A DNA stretch of 64,000 nt from the NCBI RefSeq assembly GCF_000230675.1, contig NZ_AGIK01000002.1, positions 1-64,000 on the forward strand, written 5' to 3'. This document shows positions 1 through 9,036 of this stretch, in pieces (within the stretch, counting starts at the first letter, position 1; the number at the start of each line of letters is the position of its first letter). Both the position numbers and the translations under genes were made by a program. This stretch comes from Synechococcus sp. WH 8016 (GTDB lineage: Bacteria > Cyanobacteriota > Cyanobacteriia > PCC-6307 > Cyanobiaceae). The notes below the pieces were generated by a model. The model searched no databases. It was given only the letters and a program-made list of their open reading frames with translations, and was not told where the DNA came from.

Positions 1-908
1 TTGATATCGACGGCATTCGCGAGCCTGTCGCTGGCTCCTTGCTTTATGGCAACAACATCATCTCTGGTGCTGTTGTTCCTTCCAGCAACGCCATTGGCTT
101 GCACTTCTATCCCATCTGGGATGCTGCCTCACTCGACGAGTGGCTCTACAACGGCGGCACCTACCAGCTGGTTGTTTTCCACTTCCTGATCGGCATCTCC
201 GCCTACATGGGACGTCAGTGGGAACTTTCCTACCGCTTGGGCATGCGCCCTTGGATCTGTGTTGCATACAGCGCTCCGCTGTCTGCAGCCATGGCAGTTT
301 TCCTGGTCTACCCCTTCGGTCAGGGTTCGTTCTCTGATGGCATGCCCCTGGGCATCTCTGGAACCTTCAACTTCATGTTGGTGTTCCAGGCTGAGCACAA
401 CATCCTGATGCACCCCTTCCACATGCTTGGTGTGGCTGGTGTCTTCGGTGGTTCACTGTTCTCCGCCATGCACGGCTCACTGGTGACCTCTTCCTTGGTT
501 CGTGAAACAACCGAGACCGAGTCCCAGAACTACGGCTACAAGTTCGGCCAAGAAGAAGAGACCTACAACATCGTTGCAGCTCACGGCTATTTCGGTCGCT
601 TGATCTTCCAATACGCCTCCTTCAACAACAGCCGTAGCCTTCACTTCTTCCTGGGTGCTTGGCCTGTTGTCGGTATTTGGTTCACGTCCATGGGTGTTTC
701 AACCATGGCCTTCAACCTGAACGGCTTCAATTTCAACCAGTCCATCCTTGATAGTCAGGGCCGCGTCCTGAACACCTGGGCCGACATGGTGAACCGTGCT
801 GGTCTCGGCATGGAAGTGATGCACGAGCGCAACGCTCATAACTTCCCCCTCGACCTGGCAGCTGCTGAGTCCACACCTGTGGCTCTCCAAGCACCTGCAA
901 TCGGTTGA
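1..908 (+). CDS. psbA: Photosystem II D1 protein, 5'-truncated by the window edge
   Basis: This is the D1 reaction-centre core subunit of photosystem II in the thylakoid membrane; it binds P680, TyrZ, the Mn cluster and QB. The reading frame is open from base 3, and about the first 55 codons lie outside the window. Anchoring on [11 protein letters not shown] (Glu189, His198) places TyrZ Tyr161 in VYPFGQG, Asp170 in FSDG and Ser264 in FQYASF. Residue 130 is Gln (GRQWELSYR), the state of the D1:1 form rather than the high-light Glu130 form. The tail after DLA (Ala344) is the CtpA-cleaved extension. A strong terminator follows. Marine Synechococcus carry several psbA copies, so this is one of them. 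Confidence 0.98.
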   Translation, partial: DIDGIREPVAGSLLYGNNIISGAVVPSSNAIGLHFYPIWDAASLDEWLYNGGTYQLVVFHFLIGISAYMGRQWELSYRLGMRPWICVAYSAPLSAAMAVFLVYPFGQGSFSDGMPLGISGTFNFMLVFQAEHNILMHPFHMLGVAGVFGGSLFSAMHGSLVTSSLVRETTETESQNYGYKFGQEEETYNIVAAHGYFGRLIFQYASFNNSRSLHFFLGAWPVVGIWFTSMGVSTMAFNLNGFNFNQSILDSQGRVLNTWADMVNRAGLGMEVMHERNAHNFPLDLAAAESTPVALQAPAIG

Positions 909-946
909 TCTGGAACCCCTTAAAAGTTCAGATCAACTGAACTAGA

Positions 947-977
947 AAGCCCCCTCCCAAAAGGAGGGGGCTTTTTT
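947..977 (+). terminator. Rho-independent terminator of psbA
   Basis: A perfect 11-bp stem (947-957 pairing with 963-973) closes a five-base loop and ends in a run of T. It lies 38 bp after the psbA stop codon and 36 bp before the end of the convergent gene at 1014, so it may also limit read-through from that side. Confidence 0.9.
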
Positions 978-1013
978 GTGCCTTCCCATCCCTAAACAAC
1001 AAACAAAGACGCC

Positions 1014-1499
1014 TCAATGCGAGCGGCAAATGTGGCCGTCATTCCAGCTCCAAACCCATGGGATAGACGCTTGTGCCTGACGGAGGTCTTCACGAGCCTC
1101 CAAACTCACAGGAATGAACTCAGTTTTGAAATCAAATTCGGGATCACGCAGCGATTGGTTCAACACCATGCTCCCGGTTTCACCGGACGTTGAGCGGTGA
1201 TAAGTGCCAACCGGTATCTGAAGCGCACCCATCTCCCGGGTCAAATGAATGACGTGATGGGACTGGTCCCAAGCAGGATTCAAGAGGATGAAGGTGCGTT
1301 GTCCATCGAGCACCAAGTTGTGATCCACCTGATGCTGATGGACGTAGTACTGCTCAAATCCATTGGCATCGGGTGGTGACGTGGCCGCACCCCGGTGGAC
1401 CACAACATCTGTTCCGTTGGTTCCAGGCACACCGGCATCAAAAAAGGTGACAGACGGTGTTTCACGAAAGACGTGAATCGGGATGAATTGGAGTCTCAT
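1014..1499 (-). CDS. Cupin-like conserved hypothetical protein
   Basis: A 161-residue soluble protein without signal peptide or membrane segment. It is rich in His and beta-strand-like stretches; YYVHQHQVDHNLVLDGQRTF and the PVGTYHRS turn resemble a single-domain cupin or epimerase-like barrel, with HQH and a later His as possible metal ligands. This is inferred from pattern only; no enzymatic role can be assigned. It is convergent with psbA across the terminator and lies 36 bp downstream of the OsmC gene on the same strand, so the two may be co-transcribed. Confidence 0.7.
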   Translation of the reverse strand: MRLQFIPIHVFRETPSVTFFDAGVPGTNGTDVVVHRGAATSPPDANGFEQYYVHQHQVDHNLVLDGQRTFILLNPAWDQSHHVIHLTREMGALQIPVGTYHRSTSGETGSMVLNQSLRDPEFDFKTEFIPVSLEAREDLRQAQASIPWVWSWNDGHICRSH

Positions 1500-1535
1500 C
1501 GAACCCTCCTCGCCTCGTTGGCGTTGCTAAATCAA

Positions 1536-1958
1536 CTAATCGGCCGTGGGACTGGCATCGCTCCAGATCAAATCAATTGTCATTGAAGAGTCGAGATTTC
1601 GTTTCACGGGGCAATCATTTGCGACGCGCTTCAACAAGGCCTTCTGTTCCTGACTCAGGGAGACAGGAAGAGTGATCTGCGCTTCAAGCCTTTGAATGCG
1701 CCGTGGTCCCTCGCTTGTCATTGTTTTTTCAACGATCACTGAGGCGTCGGCGAGGTCCCAGCCGCGGCGCCGTGCAGTGATCCCCATGATCGTCAAAAGG
1801 CACGTTCCAAGGGCTGTCGCCAGCAGGTCCGTTGGCGAAAAGCTTTCGCCAAGACCATCATGATCAGTGGGTGCATCGGTGTTCAAGACGGACCCTGACG
1901 GTCCGTGCTGAGCGGTGCAGTGCAAATCACCGGTGTATCGACATTGAATCGCTGTCAT
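1536..1958 (-). CDS. OsmC/Ohr family peroxiredoxin-like protein
   Basis: A 140-residue protein of the OsmC/Ohr family, which reduces organic hydroperoxides with a cysteine pair. The two expected cysteines are present, one in the central helix (ALGTCLLTIMG) and one near the C-terminus (NDCPVKRNL), as is the SPTDLLATALG lead-in. Length is normal. It is cytosolic by the absence of a signal. The sequence does not separate OsmC from YhfA-type subfamilies with confidence. The cupin-like gene follows on the same strand. Confidence 0.88.
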   Translation of the reverse strand: MTAIQCRYTGDLHCTAQHGPSGSVLNTDAPTDHDGLGESFSPTDLLATALGTCLLTIMGITARRRGWDLADASVIVEKTMTSEGPRRIQRLEAQITLPVSLSQEQKALLKRVANDCPVKRNLDSSMTIDLIWSDASPTAD

Positions 1959-2047
1959 CAGTCCTTGATCATTCCTCTGATCAAGTCTGCTCCCGATTTG
2001 GGGAGAGATTCATTCGGTCTTTGAGGAAACGTGGGAAGTGTTCAGGA

Positions 2048-2857
2048 TCAGCACGATTCATTGAGAACGTACTGAAAAACCGCCTGAGCCCAGCCCTGAG
2101 CATGGCAAGCCGGCGCCAACTGATAGCGGCCTTGAGCGATGGCGTCAGCAAAGACCGGATGGGGACCATTCGAACCAGGCACCACAACGGAAAGATCACC
2201 CGCTTCAAGGAGGGGCTCGTCGTTGGGTGAGTCCCCCAGGGCAAGCACCCGCACGGGAGAGCCACCCCTGTGCTGCTTCAAAACCTCAAGGGCTCGACCC
2301 TTGCTGACCTCTGCGCCGAGCAGATGACTCATGCGATTGCCCTGAACAACTGCAAAACCAAGCCGGTTGGCAAGGTCTGGCAACCGTTGCCGCGCAGAGG
2401 CAGAAGGAGGCACAAATGGCAAACTCCAACGCCTCGTGCAAGCCAACTGCAGCGCTTCGCCCTGCAAACCAAGCAGGTCGAATGCCTCCTGATCTGAGAG
2501 TGCATCGATGGGTTGCAACGGCTCACTGAGCAACTCGGCAAGCTCACGCAAGACCGGACGAAGCTCAGCAATAGGGCATCCCAGCGCCAGCTCCCATGAC
2601 TCGCCATCGCTCGTTTCCCCATGAACGGCCCCTCCGTTTTCAACGATGAATGGGTCCTTCAAACCAGCTGCAGACCTAAAACTTTTCACCTCCTCAGCCG
2701 TTTTGCTCGTACACGGAATCACGGGAATTCCCTGCAGCTGCAAGCCACGAATGGCCTCCCGTGCCGGCGCCCAGTTGTAGGCATGGTCCATCAAGGTCCC
2801 ATCGAGATCGGTGACGACCCACCAGGGAGTGGAAGACAGAGCCTCTGTTTTATTCAT
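2048..2857 (-). CDS. gpgP: Glucosyl-3-phosphoglycerate phosphatase (MPGP-type HAD hydrolase)
   Basis: A HAD-superfamily phosphatase of the mannosyl-3-phosphoglycerate phosphatase type. Visible motifs are motif I DLDGTL with the nucleophile Asp, the CTSKT motif II, and ALGDSPNDEPLL for Mg binding. Next to a GpgS-type synthase it most likely removes phosphate from glucosyl-3-phosphoglycerate to give glucosylglycerate, a compatible solute. The ATG at 2857 overlaps the stop of the upstream GH13 gene as ATGA, which supports this start over an ATG four codons earlier. The substrate (glucosyl or mannosyl) is inferred from the neighbour, not from the sequence. Confidence 0.88.
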   Translation of the reverse strand: MNKTEALSSTPWWVVTDLDGTLMDHAYNWAPAREAIRGLQLQGIPVIPCTSKTAEEVKSFRSAAGLKDPFIVENGGAVHGETSDGESWELALGCPIAELRPVLRELAELLSEPLQPIDALSDQEAFDLLGLQGEALQLACTRRWSLPFVPPSASARQRLPDLANRLGFAVVQGNRMSHLLGAEVSKGRALEVLKQHRGGSPVRVLALGDSPNDEPLLEAGDLSVVVPGSNGPHPVFADAIAQGRYQLAPACHAQGWAQAVFQYVLNESC

Positions 2858-4620
2858 CGAATCAACCAATGCACTGCAAACGGCTCAAGATCGAGAGCCG
2901 TTTGGCCCACAACGAGAGAGTGCCCATTCAAGACGTCATGCCAAACAGACCCTGGAGACTCGGCAAGCATGCTCAAAGGGAAGCTAAGGCGAACATCACT
3001 GAAATTGTGAATCGCAAACAGCATGCTTGCCCCTTCTCCCCTCTGCAGAATCACCACATCCGAGCGGCCTTCACTCAGGACCTTCATCGGGGCAAAGGGA
3101 TCTAACGCCGCCTGCCCACGACGGACCGCCATCGCTTGTTGCAACGTTGCCACCACCTGATTGGTATCGCTTTCGGGATCAGCCAACAAACGCTCTAGAC
3201 GGTCGCGTTGAAACTGAGGCCGGTTGAGATCACGGCGATGACCGCTGAGACGAAAGCGAGCGTTGTCATTGGGGGTTGCCAGTAAGGCCGGCAGGTAGAA
3301 CGCAGGCACGCCGGGAACGGTCAGCAGCAGCAACTGCGTCAACAAAAAACGTGCTCGTTGATGGTGCGATGGATCCCGTCCTGGAGCCGCCATGGCACTC
3401 CACCAGCTGATGTTGATTTCATAGGGAACCTCCAGCCCATCGGCCAATCGCCGGTGACTCACCAAACCACCCCGCTGCTCGCAGTGCTTCAACAACTGGA
3501 GCAATCGATCCGATTCCATCAATCCTTCGAGGGGCCGCAAACCAATCCCGTCATGACAGGCCGTGAAGTTGAGCAGGCCTGTCCCCTCAGGGAGCTGGGG
3601 CCAACGCGCCAGCCAGGCATTCAGCAGATCCGCACGACGACTGAGACAGGCCTCGAGGACAAGGGGGGGGAAGGGAAAGTTGTAGGCGAGGTGCGCTTCA
3701 GCGCCAGTGGTCAGATAAGAGAGATTTTCCTGCTCGGGAACATTCGTTTCCGTCACCACCACCCCCTGCGGACATCGCGATTCCAAGAGAAGGCGCAACA
3801 CTTCAACCAAGCGGTGGGCCTGAGGCTGATGGATGCAATCCGTAAAAGGCTGTTTCCAAACAAACCCCACAGCATCCAGGCGCAACCATTGGACGCCATA
3901 ACGGCAGAAGAGATCGAGCAGCCGTGTGAATCCAAGCAACACTTCAGGCTCTCGCCAGTTCACATCCACTTGATCGGGCCCAAACGTGGTCCAGACCGTT
4001 TGTGGACCACGATCTGTCGCCAGCGTGGTGAATAGAGCCGAACTACGGGGGCGCACCACGTTGTCCCAACAAGGGTTGGGAGCCGCCGCCAACACACATC
4101 GCGCTCCAGGTTGTTCTCCCTTCAAAAAAGCCCGAACCCAGGGGTGGGACGCGGAAATGTGATTGAGAACCAAATCAGCCATCAACTGGCGACCTTCAGC
4201 CAACGCGGCCAGGTCATTCCAATCACCGAAGCGTTGGTCGATCTGCTCATGACTGGCAACGGCAAAGCCTCCATCACTGGTGGCGCACAAGAAGGGCAGC
4301 ACGTGCACAACCGATGAGAGTCCTTGGAAATGGCGATGCAGAAGCGCCTGTAAACAACGGAGCCCTGGCTGGTCATCGGCAATCACCGAATCGGCATAGG
4401 TAATCAACACACAACTCGAGGAATCCCAACGCGCGTCCGTAGCCGCTCCATCCGCAATCCCAGCATCCACCGCCTCTGAAACGGGAATCGCTGAGGCGGA
4501 CCGCTCGGAATGCAGCAATTGCGACGACAAGCGATTGAGATCCTCCGAAGAATGGTGTTCATAGAGCTCCGTCAGAAGCGATGGCAACCACTCATGCGCC
4601 ATTAACTGCTTCGACACCAT
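2854..4620 (-). CDS. GH13 sucrose-phosphorylase-like enzyme, candidate glucosylglycerate phosphorylase
   Basis: A GH13 enzyme of the sucrose phosphorylase subgroup. The four GH13 regions are visible in order: DLVLNH, LRLDAVGFVWK with the nucleophile Asp, VVTETNVPE with the acid/base Glu, and NFTACHDGIGL. Some relatives phosphorolyse glucosylglycerate, and its position in a gpgS/gpgP locus suggests reversible breakdown of that solute; sucrose as substrate remains possible. The start at 4620 is a choice: ATGs at 4674 and 4599 are in frame, but 4674 would leave only 10 bp to the divergent gpgS. The stop overlaps gpgP by 4 nt, so the two are translationally coupled. Confidence 0.85.
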   Translation of the reverse strand: MVSKQLMAHEWLPSLLTELYEHHSSEDLNRLSSQLLHSERSASAIPVSEAVDAGIADGAATDARWDSSSCVLITYADSVIADDQPGLRCLQALLHRHFQGLSSVVHVLPFLCATSDGGFAVASHEQIDQRFGDWNDLAALAEGRQLMADLVLNHISASHPWVRAFLKGEQPGARCVLAAAPNPCWDNVVRPRSSALFTTLATDRGPQTVWTTFGPDQVDVNWREPEVLLGFTRLLDLFCRYGVQWLRLDAVGFVWKQPFTDCIHQPQAHRLVEVLRLLLESRCPQGVVVTETNVPEQENLSYLTTGAEAHLAYNFPFPPLVLEACLSRRADLLNAWLARWPQLPEGTGLLNFTACHDGIGLRPLEGLMESDRLLQLLKHCEQRGGLVSHRRLADGLEVPYEINISWWSAMAAPGRDPSHHQRARFLLTQLLLLTVPGVPAFYLPALLATPNDNARFRLSGHRRDLNRPQFQRDRLERLLADPESDTNQVVATLQQAMAVRRGQAALDPFAPMKVLSEGRSDVVILQRGEGASMLFAIHNFSDVRLSFPLSMLAESPGSVWHDVLNGHSLVVGQTALDLEPFAVHWLIR

Positions 4621-4684
4621 GCCTTTGCCAAGTGCAACAGGTATGGAACAGAGCTCCGCAAATTGTTGTCGCATTGATCACCGC

Positions 4685-5965
4685 ATGGATTTTCAGCAGG
4701 GATTAATCGCCACGATTCATGATTACGGACTCGGGAAGCTGGATCGCTCAGACCTTCAACGCCAGCTGAGACAACGCCCCACGTCCTTGCTGATCCCGTG
4801 CCTCATGGAGGAATTCAGCCGTCCTGCGCTCAGGCTCATCCGTGAGGTTCTTTCGGAGCTAAGCGGACTACAGGAACTCGTGATCGCCTTATCCGCGGAG
4901 ACCAGCGAGGATGTTGCCGCAGCGGAAGCTTTCTTTGCTGACATGCCATTTCCTGTGCGCGTCCACTGGACGAATGGCCCTGCCGTTGCCGAATTACTGC
5001 AGTCACTGCAGACCCTTGGCCTCAATGTGACCGGACCACCTGGGAAAGGCTGGGCTGTATGGCAGGGGCTTGGTGTGGCATGCAGAAACGCTGAGATTGT
5101 TGGACTCTTCGATGCCGACATCCGCACCTTTTCTCCGGCCTACCCAGAACGGATGCTGCGACCGTTGCTAGATCCCTCGCTCGGTGTGGCCTATGTGAAA
5201 GCGTTTTACAGCCGCCTTTCTCTCGAGACCCAATCGCTCCATGGACGAGCGACACGCCTGTTTGTCGGTCCACTCCTCACCAGCCTGGAGCAGATCTTTG
5301 GCCCCATGCCGTATCTGCGTTATCTCCAATCATTTCGCTACCCCTTAGCCGGCGAATTCGCGTTCACAAGGGATCTCGCTATGAATTTGCGCATTCCTTC
5401 CGACTGGGGACTCGAGATCGGCTTGCTTTCAGAGGTGTATCGCCATGTGGCGCCTCGACGCATCGCCCAAGTGGATCTCGGACTGTTTGATCACAAGCAC
5501 AAAACCCTCGGCAATACTCCCTCAGAGGGCTTGCAGCGCATGGCCGGTGAGATTTTTGCCACGGTGCTTCGTGGACTGATGGAGCATGAAGGTCGGATGT
5601 TGTCACCAGACCAGATCCCCACACTCGAAGTGCTGTTCCGGCGCGTAGGCGAAGACCGTGTCCAGCAGTTTGGATTGGATTCAGCCATCAATCGTCTTCC
5701 TTACAACCGACACAGCGAGGAGCTTGCTGTCCAGAGCTTCGCAACCTTGTTACGTCCAAAAGTTGAGGAGTTGATGGCAGCACCTGTGGCCCATCAGCTA
5801 CCGAGCTGGTCGAGGTTGCTGTGCTGCACGGAACGGTTGCAAGCCGACCTCGCCGAAGCAGGCCAGCAACGAACCCTTCCTGCAGCTGCTAGTAGAACGG
5901 CACGACGTCATCACCATCGCCCCCTGATCGCCTGCCCACCAAGACGTCCTGCAGCAGCAGCCTGA
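4685..5965 (+). CDS. gpgS: Glucosyl-3-phosphoglycerate synthase, with a probable 3' frameshift
   Basis: A GT-A/GT81-type glycosyltransferase that joins NDP-glucose and 3-phosphoglycerate, the first step to glucosylglycerate. The N-terminus MDFQQGLIATIHDYGLG is typical of cyanobacterial GpgS, which fixes the start at 4685. Family features seen are LLIPCLMEE, the nucleotide-binding PGKGWAVWQGL and the metal-binding FDADIRTF. The last ~35 residues (rich in Ala, Arg and His) look out of frame: the +1 frame from about 5865 reads SNEPFLQLLVERHDVITIAP and stops at 5925-5927. A one-base insertion or assembly error between about 5840 and 5865 is likely. It is divergent from the GH13-gpgP pair. Confidence 0.9.
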   Translation: MDFQQGLIATIHDYGLGKLDRSDLQRQLRQRPTSLLIPCLMEEFSRPALRLIREVLSELSGLQELVIALSAETSEDVAAAEAFFADMPFPVRVHWTNGPAVAELLQSLQTLGLNVTGPPGKGWAVWQGLGVACRNAEIVGLFDADIRTFSPAYPERMLRPLLDPSLGVAYVKAFYSRLSLETQSLHGRATRLFVGPLLTSLEQIFGPMPYLRYLQSFRYPLAGEFAFTRDLAMNLRIPSDWGLEIGLLSEVYRHVAPRRIAQVDLGLFDHKHKTLGNTPSEGLQRMAGEIFATVLRGLMEHEGRMLSPDQIPTLEVLFRRVGEDRVQQFGLDSAINRLPYNRHSEELAVQSFATLLRPKVEELMAAPVAHQLPSWSRLLCCTERLQADLAEAGQQRTLPAAASRTARRHHHRPLIACPPRRPAAAA

Positions 5966-5996
5966 ATCCAACGTCTGCGCTTCAAGCGTCTGCGCT

Positions 5997-6977
5997 TCAG
6001 CCGATCATCCCCGTTGTCCAGTAGCGAATGCGGGCAGGATGGCGATTGAGGTAGTCCTCGACCGCCTCGGCTGCTGATCGCTCATTGGCCATGAGCAGCA
6101 AATCAGACAGTTCACGATCAGGAATCTGAAAACGCGATAGGAAGGCGGCCAGGTCTGAATGGTCGCGATCCAAGCCCTGTCGGCCCAAAGCATGAATCCA
6201 CTCCACACCACCAAACACGAGCTGAGGGTCTTCCAAAAAGCGGAGCTTGTAGCGAGCAAACATCCAATGGGGAGTCCAACTCGTGACCATCACCCAACGA
6301 CGCTCACGGATCGCCTTATCAAGAACCGCCGTCATGGCGGCGCTGCTGGAGGCAACCAAACGCATGTCAGTCAAGTTGTAATCAAGCAGTGCTCGCTCAG
6401 AGGCCTGATTCAGGCCTGAACCAGGATCAATGCCTTGAACGGTGTTTTGGAAACGCGCTGCCACTTCAGGATTTCGCAAATCAGTGATCGAGCGAACCTC
6501 CGCAGCATCCACATAATCAGGGACCACCCAACCAAGACGGCCGGAATACATCGAGCCGAAATCAAGCACCCGGTCGCGCACGCGAGTCCAATAGTCCTTG
6601 TGCGTTAACGGCAACCAGGCCATCAACATCAGGTCGAGATCTCCTCGCGCTACAGAGGCGTATTGAATGCCGATGTCGGCCATGACCCGTTCCACGGGAA
6701 GGTTGTAAGCCTGTTGAATCACTCGCTGAGCGATCAAGCTCATCACTTCCGCATCAGCCCATGGAGACCATCCCAAGCGCAACGGGCCCGTGGCACTCGA
6801 TGGAGAGGTCCCAGGGCCCGCTTGTGAAACCAAGCCTTGTTGCTTGGAGGACGTGGTGGATGCTGTCGAGTCGGCCTGGCGCTGCCAGCTCAAGCGCACC
6901 TGACTGGAGAGGGAAGCCGCCGCTAAACCAAGGCCGGACAGCAACACAGCACGTCGGCGCCAAAGGGGAGCGGTCAT
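5997..6977 (-). CDS. proX: Glycine betaine ABC transporter, substrate-binding protein
   Basis: A ProX/OpuAC-type periplasmic binding protein. A basic N-terminus (RRRAVLLSGLGLAAASL) forms a signal or anchor, followed by a Ser/Thr/Gly linker and the OpuAC domain from LGWSPWADAEV onward. Trp residues for caging quaternary amines are plentiful (SWTPHWMFARY, MAWLPLTHKDYW). The ATG at 6977 overlaps the proW stop as ATGA and is preferred over one four codons upstream. It is the last gene of the proV-proW-proX operon. Substrate identity is supported by the glycine betaine synthesis genes beyond proV. Confidence 0.92.
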   Translation of the reverse strand: MTAPLWRRRAVLLSGLGLAAASLSSQVRLSWQRQADSTASTTSSKQQGLVSQAGPGTSPSSATGPLRLGWSPWADAEVMSLIAQRVIQQAYNLPVERVMADIGIQYASVARGDLDLMLMAWLPLTHKDYWTRVRDRVLDFGSMYSGRLGWVVPDYVDAAEVRSITDLRNPEVAARFQNTVQGIDPGSGLNQASERALLDYNLTDMRLVASSSAAMTAVLDKAIRERRWVMVTSWTPHWMFARYKLRFLEDPQLVFGGVEWIHALGRQGLDRDHSDLAAFLSRFQIPDRELSDLLLMANERSAAEAVEDYLNRHPARIRYWTTGMIG

Positions 6978-7897
6978 GGTGTTCTCCATAGCGAGCGCCA
7001 GCGGCGGGAGCGCGCTTCCACCGTTCTCTCACCCTCCAGCATCAAGCTCTGACTGAGTCGATCGAGGATGACCGCAAGAATCACAACCGCTATCCCACCC
7101 TCAAAACCAAGGCCCACATCCAGTTGCTGAATCCCGCGCAGCACGACGTCGCCGAGGCCACCACCACCAATCATTGAGGCAATCACCACCATCGACAAAG
7201 CCAACATGATCGTTTGATTGACCCCACTCATCACCGTGGGCAACGCACTTGGCATCTGCACCTTCCAGAGCAATTGCAACTCACTGCAGCCAAAGGCACG
7301 CCCAGCCTCCATCAGATCAAAGGGGACCTGACGAAGTCCGAGATGGGTAAGACGGACCACAGGAGGCATCGCAAAGACCAAGGTGGCGATGATCGCCGGA
7401 ACAGCGCCTGTGCTGAACAACATCACTGCTGGAATCAGGTAAACAAAAGCAGGCATGGTCTGCATCAGGTCTAAGCAAGGCCGAAGCAGCCGCCAAACCC
7501 ATGGCAAACGAGCTGACAACACCCCCATCGGCAGACCCAGCAGCAAGGCCAGGAATGACGCCGCCAACACGAGAGCAAGGGTGGAGATCATCGGATCCCA
7601 AAGGCCCATCGCCAGGACCAAGTTCAAACCGAGCAGTGCGAACAACGCAAATCCACCGCTCACTCGCCAGAGGCCAAGACCAGCCACGATCAGGGCAAAA
7701 CTCCAGGGTGAGGGTGCTCGGAGCACTTGCTCAATCCAGACAGCAAGCGCCAGGACTCCAGCATTGACGACGTCGAAGAGGCTTTGTGCGTGGGTGAGCA
7801 ACCACAGCACCGCATCATCAACAGCTAAGCCGATGGCGCCAGCTTGATGCACGGCAGCCAAAGAGGGAAGAAAGCCAAACGTCCAGGAATGAAGCAT
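6974..7897 (-). CDS. proW: Glycine betaine ABC transporter, permease
   Basis: An integral membrane permease of the ProW/OpuAB type with several hydrophobic helices and the cytoplasmic EAA-type loop DLMEAGRAFGCSELQLLWKV that contacts the ATPase. The start at 7897 (MLHSWTFGF) overlaps the proV stop as ATGA; the frame is open upstream, but a longer start would run into proV. The C-terminus overlaps proX by 4 nt. Together with proV and proX it should import glycine betaine or proline betaine across the inner membrane under salt stress. Confidence 0.92.
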   Translation of the reverse strand: MLHSWTFGFLPSLAAVHQAGAIGLAVDDAVLWLLTHAQSLFDVVNAGVLALAVWIEQVLRAPSPWSFALIVAGLGLWRVSGGFALFALLGLNLVLAMGLWDPMISTLALVLAASFLALLLGLPMGVLSARLPWVWRLLRPCLDLMQTMPAFVYLIPAVMLFSTGAVPAIIATLVFAMPPVVRLTHLGLRQVPFDLMEAGRAFGCSELQLLWKVQMPSALPTVMSGVNQTIMLALSMVVIASMIGGGGLGDVVLRGIQQLDVGLGFEGGIAVVILAVILDRLSQSLMLEGERTVEARSRRWRSLWRTP

Positions 7898-9036
7898 CAA
7901 AGGTTGACCTCCAGAGATTGCAACAGCTGACGGGGAGTAATCACACCCAAAAAGCAACCTTCCCCATCAAGAACCGGCGGTGGGTACGGAAGGGTCGCTA
8001 CGGGCGAGATGGCCTCACGAACCCGCATCCCGGCGCGCAGGGTTACCAGCTGATCGGCCCCGATCCAATCCTCAGAACCGATGCGCACACCTAGCAACTG
8101 CTGCCGCCCATCAATGACATACAGCGGATCGCCCATCGACGGATCCAGCGCAGGGAGATCGTCCACAGCGTGAACGACCAGGCAACGTGGCGGAGACGCA
8201 ATGGCAGCAACGTCCAAAACCGCTGCGGTATCGATATCGCGGAAGAAATGACGAACGGCCTCGCTCGCGGGATCACGGAGCAGGGACTGAGCTGTTCCGG
8301 ATTGGAGCACTTGACCGTCCTGCATCAGGGCAATCCGATCGCCCAGACGGATTGCCTCATCCAGGTCATGGGAAATAAAAACGATGGTGCGTTGGCGCTC
8401 AGCCTGCAACTGCAAAAGCAACTCCTGCATATCGCTGCGAATCAAGGGGTCAAGCGCTGAGAAGGCCTCATCCATCAGCAAGATCGGTGGATCGAGTGCC
8501 AGGGCGCGCGCCAAACCAACCCGCTGCTGCATCCCCCCAGACAGCTGATGCGGGTGTTTACGACATTCATCTCCGAGGCCGACGCGCTCCAGAGCTTTCA
8601 GCGCGAGATCCCTGCGCTGTTTCAGGGGCACACCGGCCACCTCAAGACCGAAAGCGGCGTTATCGATCACGGTTCGATGCGGAAAGAGCGCAAAGGACTG
8701 AAACACCATCCCCATCTGCTCACGGCGAAGCTTGTTGAGCTCCATGGGGTTCAACAAAGACAGCTGCCGCCCCTGAACACTCACCTCACCTGAACAGGGC
8801 TTGATCAAACCATTGAGAAGGCGCAACAAGGTGGATTTTCCCGACCCTGAGAGGCCCATCACAACAAAGATTTCCCCCGCTTGGATCTCTAATGAGACAT
8901 CACGAACAGCTGCACGAAGACCTGCTTGCTGATACAAATCAATCGGATCTATTCCAGAACGCAGTTGCTTGATCGCTAAATCTGCAGATCCTCCGTATAT
9001 CTTCCAAAGAGAATCGAGACAGATTTCCGAACTCAT
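7897..9036 (-). CDS. proV: Glycine betaine ABC transporter, ATP-binding subunit
   Basis: An ABC ATPase of the ProV/OpuAA class: Walker A GLSGSGKST, signature LSGGMQQRVGLARAL, Walker B ILLMDEAFSALD and H-loop ISHDLDEA. The segment before Walker A and the C-terminal region after about residue 260, with repeated valine-rich strands, match the ProV layout of core plus CBS-like regulatory domain. This is the first gene of the operon and is divergent from the methyltransferase pair at 9312. The 275-bp gap between them should carry the control region for both. Confidence 0.94.
   Translation of the reverse strand: MSSEICLDSLWKIYGGSADLAIKQLRSGIDPIDLYQQAGLRAAVRDVSLEIQAGEIFVVMGLSGSGKSTLLRLLNGLIKPCSGEVSVQGRQLSLLNPMELNKLRREQMGMVFQSFALFPHRTVIDNAAFGLEVAGVPLKQRRDLALKALERVGLGDECRKHPHQLSGGMQQRVGLARALALDPPILLMDEAFSALDPLIRSDMQELLLQLQAERQRTIVFISHDLDEAIRLGDRIALMQDGQVLQSGTAQSLLRDPASEAVRHFFRDIDTAAVLDVAAIASPPRCLVVHAVDDLPALDPSMGDPLYVIDGRQQLLGVRIGSEDWIGADQLVTLRAGMRVREAISPVATLPYPPPVLDGEGCFLGVITPRQLLQSLEVNL

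Noticed and set aside
3358-4035. Long open frame of 225 codons on the + strand within the GH13 gene
   Set aside because: It is antisense to the GH13 coding region, which has all four catalytic motifs; composition is of a codon-shadow type.
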